Shown here piece after piece: positions 31,875-41,620 of a stretch of 43,235 nt of DNA. Within the stretch, counting starts at the first letter, position 1; each line of letters begins with the position of its first letter. Below the pieces are notes generated by a model, which worked only from the letters and a program-made list of their open reading frames with translations, was not told the DNA's origin and did no database searches. Made by a program: the position numbers and the translations under genes. Origin of the DNA: Gammaproteobacteria bacterium (GTDB taxonomy: Bacteria; Pseudomonadota; Gammaproteobacteria; Pseudomonadales; JAUIET01); assembly GCA_030431775.1 (NCBI GenBank), contig JAUIHW010000033.1:1-43235 (forward strand), written 5' to 3'.

Positions 31875-32753
31875 TTAAACGCCAGCCTGATTCCTGGCGT
31901 CCTGTTCACTGCCTATTTGACCACGTTTCCCCTGCCAGTTTTTTTCTGGCGGCACCTCCAGAAAGCCCTGGCACTCACCATCGAACACCCCTAGCTGGTC
32001 ATCACCCCAGCCGTGCGGCATATAGCCCAAAAGGGCTCTCAGACGTGGACTGAATTTGGCAGCCACTTCAGGTGGCGTTTCCAGATACTGGTTCGACTCC
32101 TGGCGCAGCCAGCCAAGACAGTATGTATTGATTAAACCACTGCGCACTGTATCACTGTTGTTTGCGCCACCCCCGTGCCAGGTTGAGCCCAGGTAAAACA
32201 ACGCTGAGCCTTGGGGCATTTCAGCTGACACCCAGTTGGACACGTCCGGCAGATGCCAGGAACGCATAAACCGGTGTGAGCCTGGCACAATTCGGGTACC
32301 CCCGTTTTCAGCTGTAAAATCACTGAGTGCCCACATCACACCAATCTGCAGCTCCATACCGGCAAGCTCTACCGGATAGATGGAGTCATCACGGTGCAAC
32401 GCCTGGGCACTTTCACCAGGCATGATTTCTATGGCTGTCAGGCTGCCCACCTGATAGCTTATGCTGTGAGGCAGCAGCATTTCGTCGGCAACAGCCACAA
32501 CCAGGTCATGTTCAACCAATGGCGCTGCACTGGGGGCGGAACGCATAATGGCGCCAAAGCGCCGGGTTTTGTTCCCATCGAACGGGCTTGCCGAATCGAG
32601 CGCGGTTTGCCCGAGCCCAGGCTGCAGCTCCGCCCTGACTATATCAGCTATCGCAGGTTCTACCAGTTTATTGACAATGACAGCGCCATCTTCCCGCAAT
32701 GCGCTAACAATATCGCTCAGGGCTGCATTTTTTTCAAATATAGCAAGTGCCAT
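31875..32753 (-). CDS. Phytanoyl-CoA dioxygenase (PhyH) family protein
   Basis: About 292 residues from ATG 32753 (MALAIFEKNAALSD); a longer frame from 32819 adds a poorly fitting extension. It is a non-heme Fe(II)/2-oxoglutarate dioxygenase: the iron motif is LHRDDS (His-x-Asp), the distal His is in GSTWHGGGAN, and Arg in VRSGLINTY should hold 2-oxoglutarate. EDGAVIVNKLV is the usual N-terminal motif. Substrate unknown. It ends upstream of the porin's Pho box, so it is not obviously part of the Pho regulon, although some PhyH enzymes act on phosphonates. Confidence 0.88.
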   Translation of the reverse strand: MALAIFEKNAALSDIVSALREDGAVIVNKLVEPAIADIVRAELQPGLGQTALDSASPFDGNKTRRFGAIMRSAPSAAPLVEHDLVVAVADEMLLPHSISYQVGSLTAIEIMPGESAQALHRDDSIYPVELAGMELQIGVMWALSDFTAENGGTRIVPGSHRFMRSWHLPDVSNWVSAEMPQGSALFYLGSTWHGGGANNSDTVRSGLINTYCLGWLRQESNQYLETPPEVAAKFSPRLRALLGYMPHGWGDDQLGVFDGECQGFLEVPPEKNWQGKRGQIGSEQDARNQAGV

Positions 32754-32976
32754 AGATTCAACTTTTGTGGAACTTAAGTGACAACTCTCTACTGTTGACA
32801 AGAGTATTTTAAGAGGCATCTTAGCATGCCTGACGATACACTCGTCTATCCAGGGCTACTTTCTGAGACTATCTGCTTGCCTTGAGCCCCTGCTCATGCA
32901 TAGGGTTCATGCACAGGCAAAGCCAGAGTTCCTATCCAGGAGACGATTGAACAAGGTCCAGGGTAATAACACTGGC

Positions 32977-34584
32977 CTATAACTGTGGGCCCGCCGCAAG
33001 CAGGGATTTCCCTTCGGCATTGTCAGTAAACAACTGAAAGTTATCTATAAACAACTCGGCCAAATGAGTGGCTTTTTCCAGCCATTCAGCTTCGCTGTTG
33101 TAGGTGTCGCGAGGATCGAGAATATCCGTTTTGACTCCCGGCAAAGCCAGCGGCACGGAAAGATTGAATATGGGGATAGTCTTGCTGTCGGCCTTGTCGA
33201 CGTTGCCATCCAGAATTGCATCAATTATAGCCCGGGTGTCTTTTATGGAAATGCGCTCACCGGTTCCGTTCCAACCTGTATTAACCATATAGGCGGTGGC
33301 CCCGACTGCTTCCATTCTTGCAACCAACTTCTCGCCGTAAGTTGTCGGGTGCAATGTTAGAAAGGCCTTGCCAAAACAGGCGGAAAACGTAGGCGTAGGT
33401 TCTGTAATACCGCGTTCAGTGCCTGCCAGCTTCGCAGTAAAGCCTGACAGAAAATGATACTTGGTTTGCTCTGGCGTCAGTTTCGACACCGGTGGCAAAA
33501 CACCGAACGCATCAGCGGTCAGAAATATCACTTTGGTAGCGTGCCCACCTTTGGAAACCGGCTTAACAATATTATCGATGTGATAAATCGGATAGGAAAC
33601 CCGGGTGTTTTCGGTCACTGACTTGTCGGAATAATCGATTTTTCCGTTGCCATCCACGGTGACATTTTCCAGCAGGGCATCGCGCTTGATCGCGTTGTAA
33701 ATGTCAGGCTCGCTCTCCGGGTCGAGATTGATGGTTTTTGCGTAGCAGCCACCTTCAAAATTGAAGACGCCCTGATCATCCCAGCCATGCTCGTCATCGC
33801 CGATCAACTGCCGCTTTGGATCAGTCGACAGCGTGGTTTTCCCGGTACCGGAAAGCCCAAAGAAAATGGCAACGTCACCATCGGCGCCGACATTTGCCGA
33901 ACAATGCATGGATGCGATGTCCTTGAGCGGCAGATAGTAATTCATCATGGCGAATATGCCTTTCTTCATTTCGCCACCGTACCAGGTGCCACCGATGATC
34001 TGCATTTTCTCGGTCAAATTGAACACTGTGAACACTTCAGAATTCAGGCCCTGTTCCTGCCAATTCGGATTAGTCGCCTTGGCACCATTCAGGACCACAA
34101 AATCCGGCTCGCCATAGTTGTCCAGCTCTTCAGAGCTCGGGCGGATAAACATATTGGTGACAAAATGCGCCTGCCAAGCCACCTCCATGACAAACCTCAC
34201 CTTAAGCCGGGTGTCGGCATTCGCCCCACAAAATGTATCCACAACGAACAGGCGCTTGCCGGAAAGCTGATCACCCACCAGGGTTTTCAGGGACTGCCAG
34301 TGCTCCGGGGAAATGGGTTTATTGTCGTTTGGCGACTCCGGGGAATTCCACCAAAAGTGCTCCTCGCTAATCGCGTCCTTGACAATGTACTTGTCCTTGG
34401 GCGAGCGTCCGGTGAATACTCCGGTATTAACCGACACGGCACCACACTCAGTCACTACCCCTTTTTCATAACCTTCCAGGTCAGACCGGGTCTCTTCTGC
34501 ATAGAGCAGGTCATAGGATGGGTTGCGAATGATTTCCTCAACATTCTGAATGCCATATTTCGCCAATTCCGCGTGCAGAGTCAT
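32977..34584 (-). CDS. pckA: ATP-dependent phosphoenolpyruvate carboxykinase
   Basis: A 535-residue enzyme converting oxaloacetate and ATP to PEP, CO2 and ADP, the first step of gluconeogenesis. Visible: [11 protein letters not shown] (oxaloacetate binding), [18 protein letters not shown] (Mn/substrate site), the P-loop [11 protein letters not shown], and DDEHGWDD (metal-binding Asp). Length matches the ATP-using family. ATG at 34584. It appears monocistronic. Confidence 0.98.
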   Translation of the reverse strand: MTLHAELAKYGIQNVEEIIRNPSYDLLYAEETRSDLEGYEKGVVTECGAVSVNTGVFTGRSPKDKYIVKDAISEEHFWWNSPESPNDNKPISPEHWQSLKTLVGDQLSGKRLFVVDTFCGANADTRLKVRFVMEVAWQAHFVTNMFIRPSSEELDNYGEPDFVVLNGAKATNPNWQEQGLNSEVFTVFNLTEKMQIIGGTWYGGEMKKGIFAMMNYYLPLKDIASMHCSANVGADGDVAIFFGLSGTGKTTLSTDPKRQLIGDDEHGWDDQGVFNFEGGCYAKTINLDPESEPDIYNAIKRDALLENVTVDGNGKIDYSDKSVTENTRVSYPIYHIDNIVKPVSKGGHATKVIFLTADAFGVLPPVSKLTPEQTKYHFLSGFTAKLAGTERGITEPTPTFSACFGKAFLTLHPTTYGEKLVARMEAVGATAYMVNTGWNGTGERISIKDTRAIIDAILDGNVDKADSKTIPIFNLSVPLALPGVKTDILDPRDTYNSEAEWLEKATHLAELFIDNFQLFTDNAEGKSLLAAGPQL

Positions 34585-34885
34585 TAAACAGGTTCCGGGT
34601 TGTGAGAGTGGATAAATTCGGTGCTATCGTTACTAATGATAGCTGAGTGTGGCGGTCGTGTATTCTAAGCCAGCTGCATAAAATACCCAATGCCTGCGAA
34701 CAAGCAATAGACTGGCGGTAGTTTGCCGGGTTACGGCATTAAAAAAACGCCATCTGCAGCGAAACCATCGCTATTTACCGCCAAATCATCACAATTCTAG
34801 GCCACTATTTAGCCAGTGGTCATGCCTGATCGTTAATCAATGAGCGTCGGCCGGGTTTATTAGCCAAGCAACAGCCCGCGCGGCA
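34585..34885. promoter_or_regulatory. Region upstream of pckA with near-palindrome
   Basis: About 300 bases between pckA and the PepSY gene. A near-perfect dyad, GCTATCGTTA-C-TAATGATAGC (34623-34643, one mismatch per arm pair), sits 39 bases before the pckA start and could be an operator. Other short hairpins are weak. No gene is supported here. Confidence 0.4.
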
Positions 34886-35191
34886 TCAGTCCTCCTTCTT
34901 AAACAACACCGTTCCGCGGCGGCTGACCAGCAGCTTTTCAAGACTGATGGGGTCGAAGTAGGCCTCCACGCGATCACCCTCAGGCGTGGTTCCGTACACT
35001 TCGTAACAGCCACCGTCTACTTTCACCTTGCGTACTTTCCAGCCTTCGGCAAGGATTTTTTCCTGCAGCGCCTCTTTGCTTTGCCAGGTGCTGGAATCAC
35101 CGGAATCACAGGTCATGGAACCGGTGGCGTAGGTATTGGCCGCGGCAAGCAGCATGCCGGCCAGTGTCAGAGTTTGTAGATGTCGGATCAT
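34886..35191 (-). CDS. Periplasmic PepSY-like protein
   Basis: A 101-residue secreted protein with signal peptide (MIRHLQTLTLAGMLLAAANTYA) and one PepSY-like domain: KEALQEKILAEGWKVRKVKVDGGCYEVYG, then GDRVEAYFDPISLEKLL. Such domains often modulate membrane redox or protease partners. The gene follows the ferric-reductase-like gene by 33 bases on the same strand, a pairing seen for haem-containing membrane reductases with PepSY proteins. Confidence 0.78.
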   Translation of the reverse strand: MIRHLQTLTLAGMLLAAANTYATGSMTCDSGDSSTWQSKEALQEKILAEGWKVRKVKVDGGCYEVYGTTPEGDRVEAYFDPISLEKLLVSRRGTVLFKKED

Positions 35192-35224
35192 AGTCAGTCC
35201 TCGAGAGTTAGAAGGTAAAGATAA

Positions 35225-35815
35225 TCACGCCGATGCAGCGAGAAGCTTCCTGGATTTGAATACGCGGTATATTTCCAGCCCAGCCAGTGGGATGAAATGC
35301 GCCAGGGCCGGGCCCAGATTATTGTGCACAAATATCCAGTGAACAAGAGTCAATACCGCCGCGGGGTACACCCAGCGATGCAGGCGTTTCCATGAACGCC
35401 TCAGCAAGCGAACTGAATAGTCATTACTGGTAATGGCCAGGGGAATGAAAATCAGAAACGCAGCCCAAGCTGTCCAGATGCCCAGCGCCCAGAATTCCGC
35501 CAACATATTCGCCAGGGTTTCCATGGTCACCACGTACAGCAGGGTATGCAGCAGAGCGTAGCCGAATGCCGCTACACCAAGAGCGCGCCGCCGTGCTGCC
35601 AGCCAATCCAGCCAGGGAGTACGCGGAAACAACATCCTCAAGGGCGTCAGCATCATGGCGACAATCATGAAACGTGCAGCAAATTCACCACTTGGGTGTA
35701 AAAGATCTTCGAGGTGCTCCGGACCCTCCAGCACGCCCAGTATTTTCAACAGCATTGGAATAGCGGGCAGCGCCAGGAGGGCCCAGAAAAAATACACTGT
35801 ATTGAATAATCGCAT
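35225..35815 (-). CDS. Ferric-reductase-like transmembrane protein (MsrQ-like)
   Basis: A 196-residue membrane protein with about five to six helices and conserved haem-ligand-type histidines in FGYALLHTLLYVV, RLHRWVYPAAVLTLVHWIFVH. The pattern LGVAAFGYALLH...SWKRLHR...LTLVH is that of the ferric reductase-like transmembrane domain family. MsrQ normally pairs with MsrP; no msrP lies nearby, and a PepSY protein follows instead, so electron transfer to another acceptor is possible. Confidence 0.85.
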   Translation of the reverse strand: MRLFNTVYFFWALLALPAIPMLLKILGVLEGPEHLEDLLHPSGEFAARFMIVAMMLTPLRMLFPRTPWLDWLAARRRALGVAAFGYALLHTLLYVVTMETLANMLAEFWALGIWTAWAAFLIFIPLAITSNDYSVRLLRRSWKRLHRWVYPAAVLTLVHWIFVHNNLGPALAHFIPLAGLEIYRVFKSRKLLAASA

Positions 35816-35907
35816 GCGTCAAAGTTTACGCCGGGCAGTCAGTCGCATTCCTATGCTATCAGCACTTTATGACAAGCCAAGACTTGCAATGTAAAGAAAC
35901 GGTAAAT

Positions 35908-36879
35908 TCAGGTCAGCGCCGATCCCAGCCATTCGATCACCCAGTGCGACGCGAATGTAAGAGTATATAGCTGTACGCACCAGAGGCTCAGCAATAAAAA
36001 CAGCGCCTTGAAGCTGGCAGCCAGCTCAACTGTTTCTTGACTGTTCGCAAGGCGCAGCTTTTCCAGCCTCAACTGAGCATCGCTGCAATCGAAGCCCGAT
36101 CCGGACCGCTGCTCACCAGCAGGACAGCTGCGACTCAACTGAGTCATTCTCAGAATAACAGCCGCGACTTGCCCTGGCCCGGCAACGGTTCTTGCGGCCT
36201 CGAGGTCACCGGCCTGTTCAGCGTCGTCCCGGCTGTCCTGGCGGGCGCGCTGCCGCTGGCGTACTGGCCAGAACAAGGTTGCCCAGTGGACCAGCAGGTT
36301 GCGCAGGTTATCGAGCCGGGTCACGTGCGCCTGTTCATGTGCCAGGACAATCCGCAGCTCATCAGAGTTCAAGCTCTCCAGCAAGCCACGCGTGATAATG
36401 ATCTGTGGCTTAAAGATGCCGACGCAAGCGGCCAGTGGCTCTGCACTGTCCAAAGTTTGGTAACCAGCCGTCGAGCCCTCGGAAAATGCTGTCAGCGCCT
36501 GAAGTTGTCGACGCCCCCGAAATATTGCCCACAGAAGCAGCCCCGACAGTAATAAAAACACCAGGCCGCTCAATGAAGCCAGGGCCAGCAGTGGCAACGA
36601 GCCTTCAGCGTACACCGGGGCGTGCTCACCGCAGAGGCCTACGTGGCAGTGTTCAGGAATAAGAAACCCCGCAATCGAAGGCCGGCTGACCAGAATCAGC
36701 ACCAGGCACGAAACCACGGGCGCAGCGCTGACAAAGAGCAAACGAAACAAGGAACGCCTGGAAGGACCGGCGGCACTTATCCAGCGACGGAATAGTGGAT
36801 AAGCCGCAGCGCTGAGCAGGCTGGCCAGCACTGCCAATAGGAGCCACCACCCACTTAGCTCAAAAATGCGCTCAATCAT
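35908..36879 (-). CDS. M56-family (BlaR1-like) membrane metallopeptidase
   Basis: A 323-residue protein with several membrane segments (residues 10-60, 90-125, 300-320) and a cytoplasmic zinc protease motif HEQAHVTRLDN (H-E-x-x-H), preceded by IIITRGLLESLNSDELRIVLA. This is the M56 pattern of BlaR1/MecR1 proteases. It lacks the extracellular penicillin-sensor domain, so the signal is not beta-lactam in an obvious way. It should cleave or inactivate the BlaI-type repressor encoded just upstream, whose gene overlaps it by eight bases. Confidence 0.88.
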   Translation of the reverse strand: MIERIFELSGWWLLLAVLASLLSAAAYPLFRRWISAAGPSRRSLFRLLFVSAAPVVSCLVLILVSRPSIAGFLIPEHCHVGLCGEHAPVYAEGSLPLLALASLSGLVFLLLSGLLLWAIFRGRRQLQALTAFSEGSTAGYQTLDSAEPLAACVGIFKPQIIITRGLLESLNSDELRIVLAHEQAHVTRLDNLRNLLVHWATLFWPVRQRQRARQDSRDDAEQAGDLEAARTVAGPGQVAAVILRMTQLSRSCPAGEQRSGSGFDCSDAQLRLEKLRLANSQETVELAASFKALFLLLSLWCVQLYTLTFASHWVIEWLGSALT

Positions 36880-37327
36880 CGCTGCGACCGGTATCTTTCT
36901 TTTCCGATAAGGTCTTTCGCTGTAAAGATTGGCTCAGCGTAGCGGCGATATCAGGTTGTTCCGATGAAATGAAGTTGATAAAGCCGGAGATCATCGGGGC
37001 AAGGTCACCACCGCTGAATTGCTGCGCCATGTCATTCAATAATCCACTGATCAGCTCAGAGCGATCTAATGTCGCCGAATAATGATACGCACGGCCGACT
37101 TTACAACGCTCAACCAGACGCTTGCGATGCAGGCGCTCCAAGGTGCTTTGCACGGTCGACAGCGAGACATTCTTGTCCGGCATTTCATTGAGGACGCTCT
37201 GCGCGGAAGATTCACGGCGCCGCCACAACACCTCAAGCACCAGGAGTTCCCGCTCGCCAAGATCGGGTAAACGCCTTGCCTTGCCGGCACCCAGTGCCCG
37301 CGCAATTAGAGGTAGCTTCGTTTTCAT
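36872..37327 (-). CDS. BlaI/MecI/CopY-family repressor
   Basis: A 151-residue repressor from ATG 37327 (MKTKLPLIARALG). The winged helix runs through LGERELLVLEVLWRRRESSAQSVLNEM and VSLSTVQSTLERLHRKRLVERCKVGRAYHYSA, which are classic for BlaI/MecI. The C-terminal helices (SGLLNDMAQQFSGGD) dimerise and include the site usually cut by BlaR. It is divergent from the TonB receptor, and the shared region has an inverted repeat, so the receptor is its probable target. Confidence 0.9.
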   Translation of the reverse strand: MKTKLPLIARALGAGKARRLPDLGERELLVLEVLWRRRESSAQSVLNEMPDKNVSLSTVQSTLERLHRKRLVERCKVGRAYHYSATLDRSELISGLLNDMAQQFSGGDLAPMISGFINFISSEQPDIAATLSQSLQRKTLSEKKDTGRSDD

Positions 37328-37361
37328 TGCGCCATGGTATCGCAATTTGGCTTCCGCATTA

Positions 37362-37382
37362 ATAACAACACCGAGCTGTTAT
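37362..37382. promoter_or_regulatory. Candidate BlaI-type operator
   Basis: ATAACA (37362-37367) and TGTTAT (37377-37382) form a perfect inverted repeat with a 9-base centre, in the 127-base gap between the divergent repressor and TonB receptor genes. A second, looser pair GTGGTA (37398-37403) and TACCAC (37422-37427) lies nearby. Position supports joint control of both promoters; binding is inferred. Confidence 0.5.
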
Positions 37383-37454
37383 CGGTTTTCCTCTCAAGTG
37401 GTAAAACCCCACGCTTACGGATACCACCGCTTTTTATAAACAAGAGGACAAATT

Positions 37455-39506
37455 GTGCGCAACAGCAAATACCAAACCCTGATTGCAGTGTTCCTGATGG
37501 GAGCCGCTGCTTCCAGCCAAGCAAATGAAGGCCAGCTGACTGAAGAAGTGCTGGTAGAGGGCCGCAGGCTGGCCCTGGTGGGTGAAGCGCGGTCCGCATC
37601 GGAAGGCGTAGTTGGCCAGCTCGACCTGGCCCTGCGCCCACTGTTACGCCCCGGCGACGTGCTGGAAGCGGTGCCGGGCATGATCGTCACGCAACACAGC
37701 GGCTCAGGAAAATCCAACCAGATGTTCCTGCGCGGCTTTAATCTGGACCACGGTACGGATTTCGCTACCTGGGTGGATGGCATGCCGGTGAACATGCGCA
37801 CTCACGGGCACGGCCAGGGTTACACCGACATCAATTTCCTGATTCCGGAAACCATCCAGTCGCTGCGTTTTGTAAAAGGCCCCTACCACGCCGAGCTGGG
37901 CGATTTCTCTTCGGCCGGCGGCACACACTTACAGAGCTTTCACCGCATGCCCAACAACCGAGTGAAGCTTGGCCTGGGCGAGAATGGCTTCCAGCGCGTG
38001 CTGCTGATGGGCGGCGTGGATTTCAACGACCTGCATTTATCCGGCGCTTTGGAAACTCAGGGTTACGATGGCCCATGGCAGGACATCGACGAAAACGTGG
38101 AAAAGATCAACGGGCTGTTCACACTGAGCCATGGCGATCAAGCGGACAACTGGAAGCTTACCGCAATGGTCTACGACAATGAGTGGGATTCCGCCGATCA
38201 GATACCGCAACGAGCCGTTAATCAGGCAATTATCGACGAGCTTGGTTCTCTGGATACCAGTCTTGGAGGCAATTCCCGACGGGCCAGTTTGTCCGGTCAG
38301 CTTCGCCGGCAGAGTGAACATGGCCGCTACTCGCTGAACGCCTATGTAATTGATTACCGCATGCAGCTCTGGTCGAATTTTACCTACCTGCTGGACGACC
38401 CTGTTCAGGGAGACCAGTTTGAGCAATTTGATGACCGTTTGATTTGGGGCGGCAGTGGCCAATACGCCTGGTCATCCGGGTCACAGCAACAATTTACCCA
38501 CAGCCTTGGCATGGAGCTGCGTTACGATGATATTGATACAGTGGGACTGTATCGCGCCCAGCAGCGTAGCCGCCTGGACACCATTCGCGAAGACAGCGTG
38601 GAAGAAACCAGCCTGGGGGTTTACTACGAATTGCAATGGCAGCTTGGCCCGCAATGGCGCAGCATCGTTGGTTTGCGGGGCGACTACTACCGCTTTGATG
38701 TTCAAGCGAATGATCCGGTCAACTCAGGTGACGAATCAGACCAGATAGTCAGCCCGAAATTCAGCCTGATTTATGCGTTCTCAGATACCACCGAAGCGTA
38801 CTTCAGTGCCGGCCGCGGCTTTCATTCCAACGATGCGCGCGGCACGACCATACAGCTTGACCCGGCCAGCGGCGAGCCAGCCGACAGAGTTGATCCGCTG
38901 GTTGCCTCCACCGGGGCGGAGATTGGTCTTAAAACGACCTGGCGGGAGCGCTGGAACGGCTCGCTGGCGCTGTGGTATCTGGAACTCGATTCGGAGCTGT
39001 TGTTTGTCGGCGATGCAGGTAATACCGAGGCTTCGCGCCCGAGTCGCCGCTGGGGGCTGGAATTCAACAACTTCTGGGCAGTCAACGACGTTTGGGCTGT
39101 GGAAGCAGACTTCAGCTGGAGCGACGCAAACTTTGATGACCAGGCACCGGAAGGGGATGAGATTCCAGGCGCCATACCCTTTGTGGCTTCCGCCGCGATC
39201 ATCGCCGATTATCCGAACGGTTGGTTTGGCTCATTTCGCATCCGCCACTTCTCGTCGTATCCGCTGATCGAAGATGATAGTCAGGAATCCGACGGCTCAA
39301 CCATTGCCAATCTGGCACTGGGGTGGAAAAACAAACAGTGGAGTGTGCAGCTGGATGCGCTGAACCTGTTTGATTCCAGCGATCACGACATTGATTACTT
39401 CTACGCTTCCCGCCTGACTGGCGAGCCTGCAGACGGCGTGGAAGATATTCATTTCAAAATATTTGAACCCCGGCAGTTTAGAGTGTACCTGAGTTACTCT
39501 TTCTAG
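37455..39506 (+). CDS. TonB-dependent outer-membrane receptor
   Basis: A 683-residue receptor starting at GTG 37455 with a GAGG ribosome site. Signal peptide to about residue 22 (MGAAASSQA), TonB box-like EEVLVEG, plug domain (about 45-160) with DVLEAVPGMIVTQHSG, MFLRGFNLDHGTDFATWVDG and SLRFVKGPYHAELGDFSSAGG, then a 22-strand type barrel ending in FRVYLSYSF. The plug stretch NMRTHGHGQGYTDINFLIPE is His-rich and conserved-looking, and may touch the substrate or a metal. The substrate is unknown. Control by BlaI/M56 is suggested by the divergent pair. Confidence 0.92.
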   Translation: MRNSKYQTLIAVFLMGAAASSQANEGQLTEEVLVEGRRLALVGEARSASEGVVGQLDLALRPLLRPGDVLEAVPGMIVTQHSGSGKSNQMFLRGFNLDHGTDFATWVDGMPVNMRTHGHGQGYTDINFLIPETIQSLRFVKGPYHAELGDFSSAGGTHLQSFHRMPNNRVKLGLGENGFQRVLLMGGVDFNDLHLSGALETQGYDGPWQDIDENVEKINGLFTLSHGDQADNWKLTAMVYDNEWDSADQIPQRAVNQAIIDELGSLDTSLGGNSRRASLSGQLRRQSEHGRYSLNAYVIDYRMQLWSNFTYLLDDPVQGDQFEQFDDRLIWGGSGQYAWSSGSQQQFTHSLGMELRYDDIDTVGLYRAQQRSRLDTIREDSVEETSLGVYYELQWQLGPQWRSIVGLRGDYYRFDVQANDPVNSGDESDQIVSPKFSLIYAFSDTTEAYFSAGRGFHSNDARGTTIQLDPASGEPADRVDPLVASTGAEIGLKTTWRERWNGSLALWYLELDSELLFVGDAGNTEASRPSRRWGLEFNNFWAVNDVWAVEADFSWSDANFDDQAPEGDEIPGAIPFVASAAIIADYPNGWFGSFRIRHFSSYPLIEDDSQESDGSTIANLALGWKNKQWSVQLDALNLFDSSDHDIDYFYASRLTGEPADGVEDIHFKIFEPRQFRVYLSYSF

Positions 39507-39545
39507 AAGGGACACAGACCGTTTGGGTGTGCCTGTACTCTACAT

Positions 39546-39950
39546 TCAAAAGTCAAAACTAACCGATTGCTTTAGGTTTGGGTGCAGACTCATGGCCACC
39601 GGGCAGCTCAGTGCTGCCTCTTTCAGGGCGGAGATCAACTCCGGGTCATCCGGGGGATTATTCCAGCGCAGGCTGATTTGTATTTCGCCCACGCGCCGTG
39701 GGTCCTGCGCCATCACTTTGGTGGTTTCTGCCGCCAGACCAGTGATTTCCACACCGCGCTTGCCCGCCTGAATGCCCATAATAGTCATCATGCAGCTGCA
39801 TAACGCGGCTGCTAACATATCGGTGGGGGAAATTGACTCACCTTTGCCATGGTTATCCGTGGGGGCATCGGTAATAAGCCGCTGACCGGACTGCAGATGA
39901 GTCGCTTCGGTGCGCAATTGGCCCTGATAATCTGTGCTGATGGTTGGCAT
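39546..39950 (-). CDS. OsmC-family protein
   Basis: About 134 residues from ATG 39950, which has a GGAG ribosome site eight bases upstream. OsmC/Ohr fold with two cysteines in the expected places: SPTDMLAAALCSCMMTIMG and LSCPVAMSLHP. This family reduces organic hydroperoxides through that Cys pair; the C-S-C variant in the first helix belongs to the YhfA/OsmC-like branch. It ends tail-to-tail with the TonB receptor. Confidence 0.88.
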   Translation of the reverse strand: MPTISTDYQGQLRTEATHLQSGQRLITDAPTDNHGKGESISPTDMLAAALCSCMMTIMGIQAGKRGVEITGLAAETTKVMAQDPRRVGEIQISLRWNNPPDDPELISALKEAALSCPVAMSLHPNLKQSVSFDF

Positions 39951-40081
39951 ACTGATCACTCCAAATACTCACTATAGGAACAGGACACTAGCACACATCA
40001 AGCAAGCATCGCCACGGCACCTGCGGCCAACAAAGCTTCGGTGCGCTACAATACTGCGCGACATGCGACTACCGTACCACT

Positions 40082-40834
40082 ATGAACTTTGCTGAAAGCC
40101 TCGCTTCACTGATCTGCGATAGCGAACATTGCGTGGTGTTCACTGGCGCCGGTATGAGTACTGAATCCGGTATTCCTGATTTTCGTGGACCGCAAGGCCT
40201 GTGGAAAAAGATGAAACCGGTGGACTTCAATGACTTTGTCAGTTCCGAAACGGTTCGCCAAAATACCTGGCAATCATGGTTTGAGCACAGCAGCGGCTTG
40301 CTGCGCGCAGAACCCAACGCCGGCCACCGGGCGATCGCAAACCTGGTACTCAGCGGGCATGTGTCGGCAGTCATCACCCAAAATGTTGACAACCTCCATC
40401 AACAATCCGGTGTGCCCGCTGAGCGGGTTATTGAGCTTCATGGTAACGCCAGTTACGCAAAATGCCTGAGTTGTGGCCGCCGCTCGGAACTTGCTGACAT
40501 AGAACGAGAGTTCGCTGCTACGCGGGCCGTCGCGCCCTGTTCCGACTGTGGTGGCATCATCAAAACGGCTACTATCTCTTTCGGCCAGATGATGCCGGAA
40601 GAACCGATGCGCCGCTGTGAACAGGAAACTCTGGAAAGCGACTTGTTTATTGTGTTAGGTTCGTCACTCACGGTGTACCCGGCCGCTGGCTTTCCACAAC
40701 TGGCTGCCAACAATGGTGCAAAACTGGTGATCATTAACCAAGAACCCACGGCGTTGGACTCAGTCGCCGACCTGACAATCAGTGACAGCATTGGCAAGGT
40801 GGTCACAGCGGCTGCCGAGATTGTTCTGCGATAA
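40082..40834 (+). CDS. cobB: Sir2-family NAD-dependent protein deacylase
   Basis: A 250-residue sirtuin. NAD-binding GAGMSTESGIPDFRG, ITQNVDNLHQQSG, catalytic His in ELHGNAS, and a zinc ribbon with CLSCG and CSDCGG are all present, as are GQMMPEE and LGSSLTVYPAAGFP. It removes acetyl (possibly other acyl) groups from lysines. It reads toward the bicupin gene, with three bases between the two stops. Confidence 0.95.
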   Translation: MNFAESLASLICDSEHCVVFTGAGMSTESGIPDFRGPQGLWKKMKPVDFNDFVSSETVRQNTWQSWFEHSSGLLRAEPNAGHRAIANLVLSGHVSAVITQNVDNLHQQSGVPAERVIELHGNASYAKCLSCGRRSELADIEREFAATRAVAPCSDCGGIIKTATISFGQMMPEEPMRRCEQETLESDLFIVLGSSLTVYPAAGFPQLAANNGAKLVIINQEPTALDSVADLTISDSIGKVVTAAAEIVLR

Positions 40835-40837
40835 AGT

Positions 40838-41584
40838 TTAAGCGCTGCTTGCTAACAGTTGGCTATACACTATTGTGGCCGTTTCAAATACCTGTACGGA
40901 GTGTTCAGTACCTGCTGGTACAAAAAAGGCCTCACCATTCACGAACAAGTGCTCCGACTCTCCCTGAGCAGTGCACTCGCTCAACTTGATCGAGCCCTTT
41001 TGAACATAGCCCAACTGGTGATACGGGTGGGCTGTCGCTTCGGTCCGCAGCACACCACTGGTCCAGGTTCCGGCACTAAAGCGCTTGGTGATGTCGACAT
41101 AAGCCACATGATTCTGAGGTTGGGATGCCGCAGTAGTAAGCCCTGCTTCATGGCCCGGCAACACGACAATTCCCGGATAAGCGGGCACTTCGGGCATGGG
41201 CTCTTCCGGGTGCTCCGAGATAAAATAATATTTTCTCAAGTACCCTTTCTGCTGCCATTGGCAATCATAGCCCTTTGGTATGACAAAGGCCTCGCCCGCT
41301 TTGACCTTGGCAAATTGACCAGACTCGTTATTGCGGATGGACACCTCACCTTCGAGCAACACCATAAACTCATCGCAGCTGTAAGGTCCCCCGGCCTCAA
41401 CCATGTCATCGGTATCCCAAACGCCTACATACAAGCCAATATCATCGTCTTCATAGTAGCTATGACTGTGCTGAGTGGGTAGCTCAGAGACAAACATCTC
41501 GGCATCCAGCTTATCCGGTTTATCACCAAAGCCTTCGGGGTTTGCCGCCAGGCGAATGATAGAAGTGTCAGCTTGTCCCGCCAT
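40838..41584 (-). CDS. Bicupin (EutQ/DUF861-like) protein
   Basis: A 248-residue protein with two cupin domains. The first (about 60-120) has YSCDEFMVLLEGEVSI and AFVIPKGYDCQW; the second (about 165-245) has HPYHQLGYVQKGSIKLS and AFFVPAGTEHSVQVF. The patterns E-x-x-x-x-L-x-G and P-x-G fit the DUF861/COG3450 cupin class. Substrate and metal are unknown. Confidence 0.85.
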   Translation of the reverse strand: MAGQADTSIIRLAANPEGFGDKPDKLDAEMFVSELPTQHSHSYYEDDDIGLYVGVWDTDDMVEAGGPYSCDEFMVLLEGEVSIRNNESGQFAKVKAGEAFVIPKGYDCQWQQKGYLRKYYFISEHPEEPMPEVPAYPGIVVLPGHEAGLTTAASQPQNHVAYVDITKRFSAGTWTSGVLRTEATAHPYHQLGYVQKGSIKLSECTAQGESEHLFVNGEAFFVPAGTEHSVQVFETATIVYSQLLASSA

Positions 41585-41620
41585 TGCCAGTTTCTCCTGT
41601 GTCAGCCAACGTACTACCCA

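Noticed and set aside
33787-34587. Plus-strand open frame of 266 codons opposite pckA
   Set aside because: Antisense to a highly conserved enzyme; the product is His/Arg-rich with no domain.
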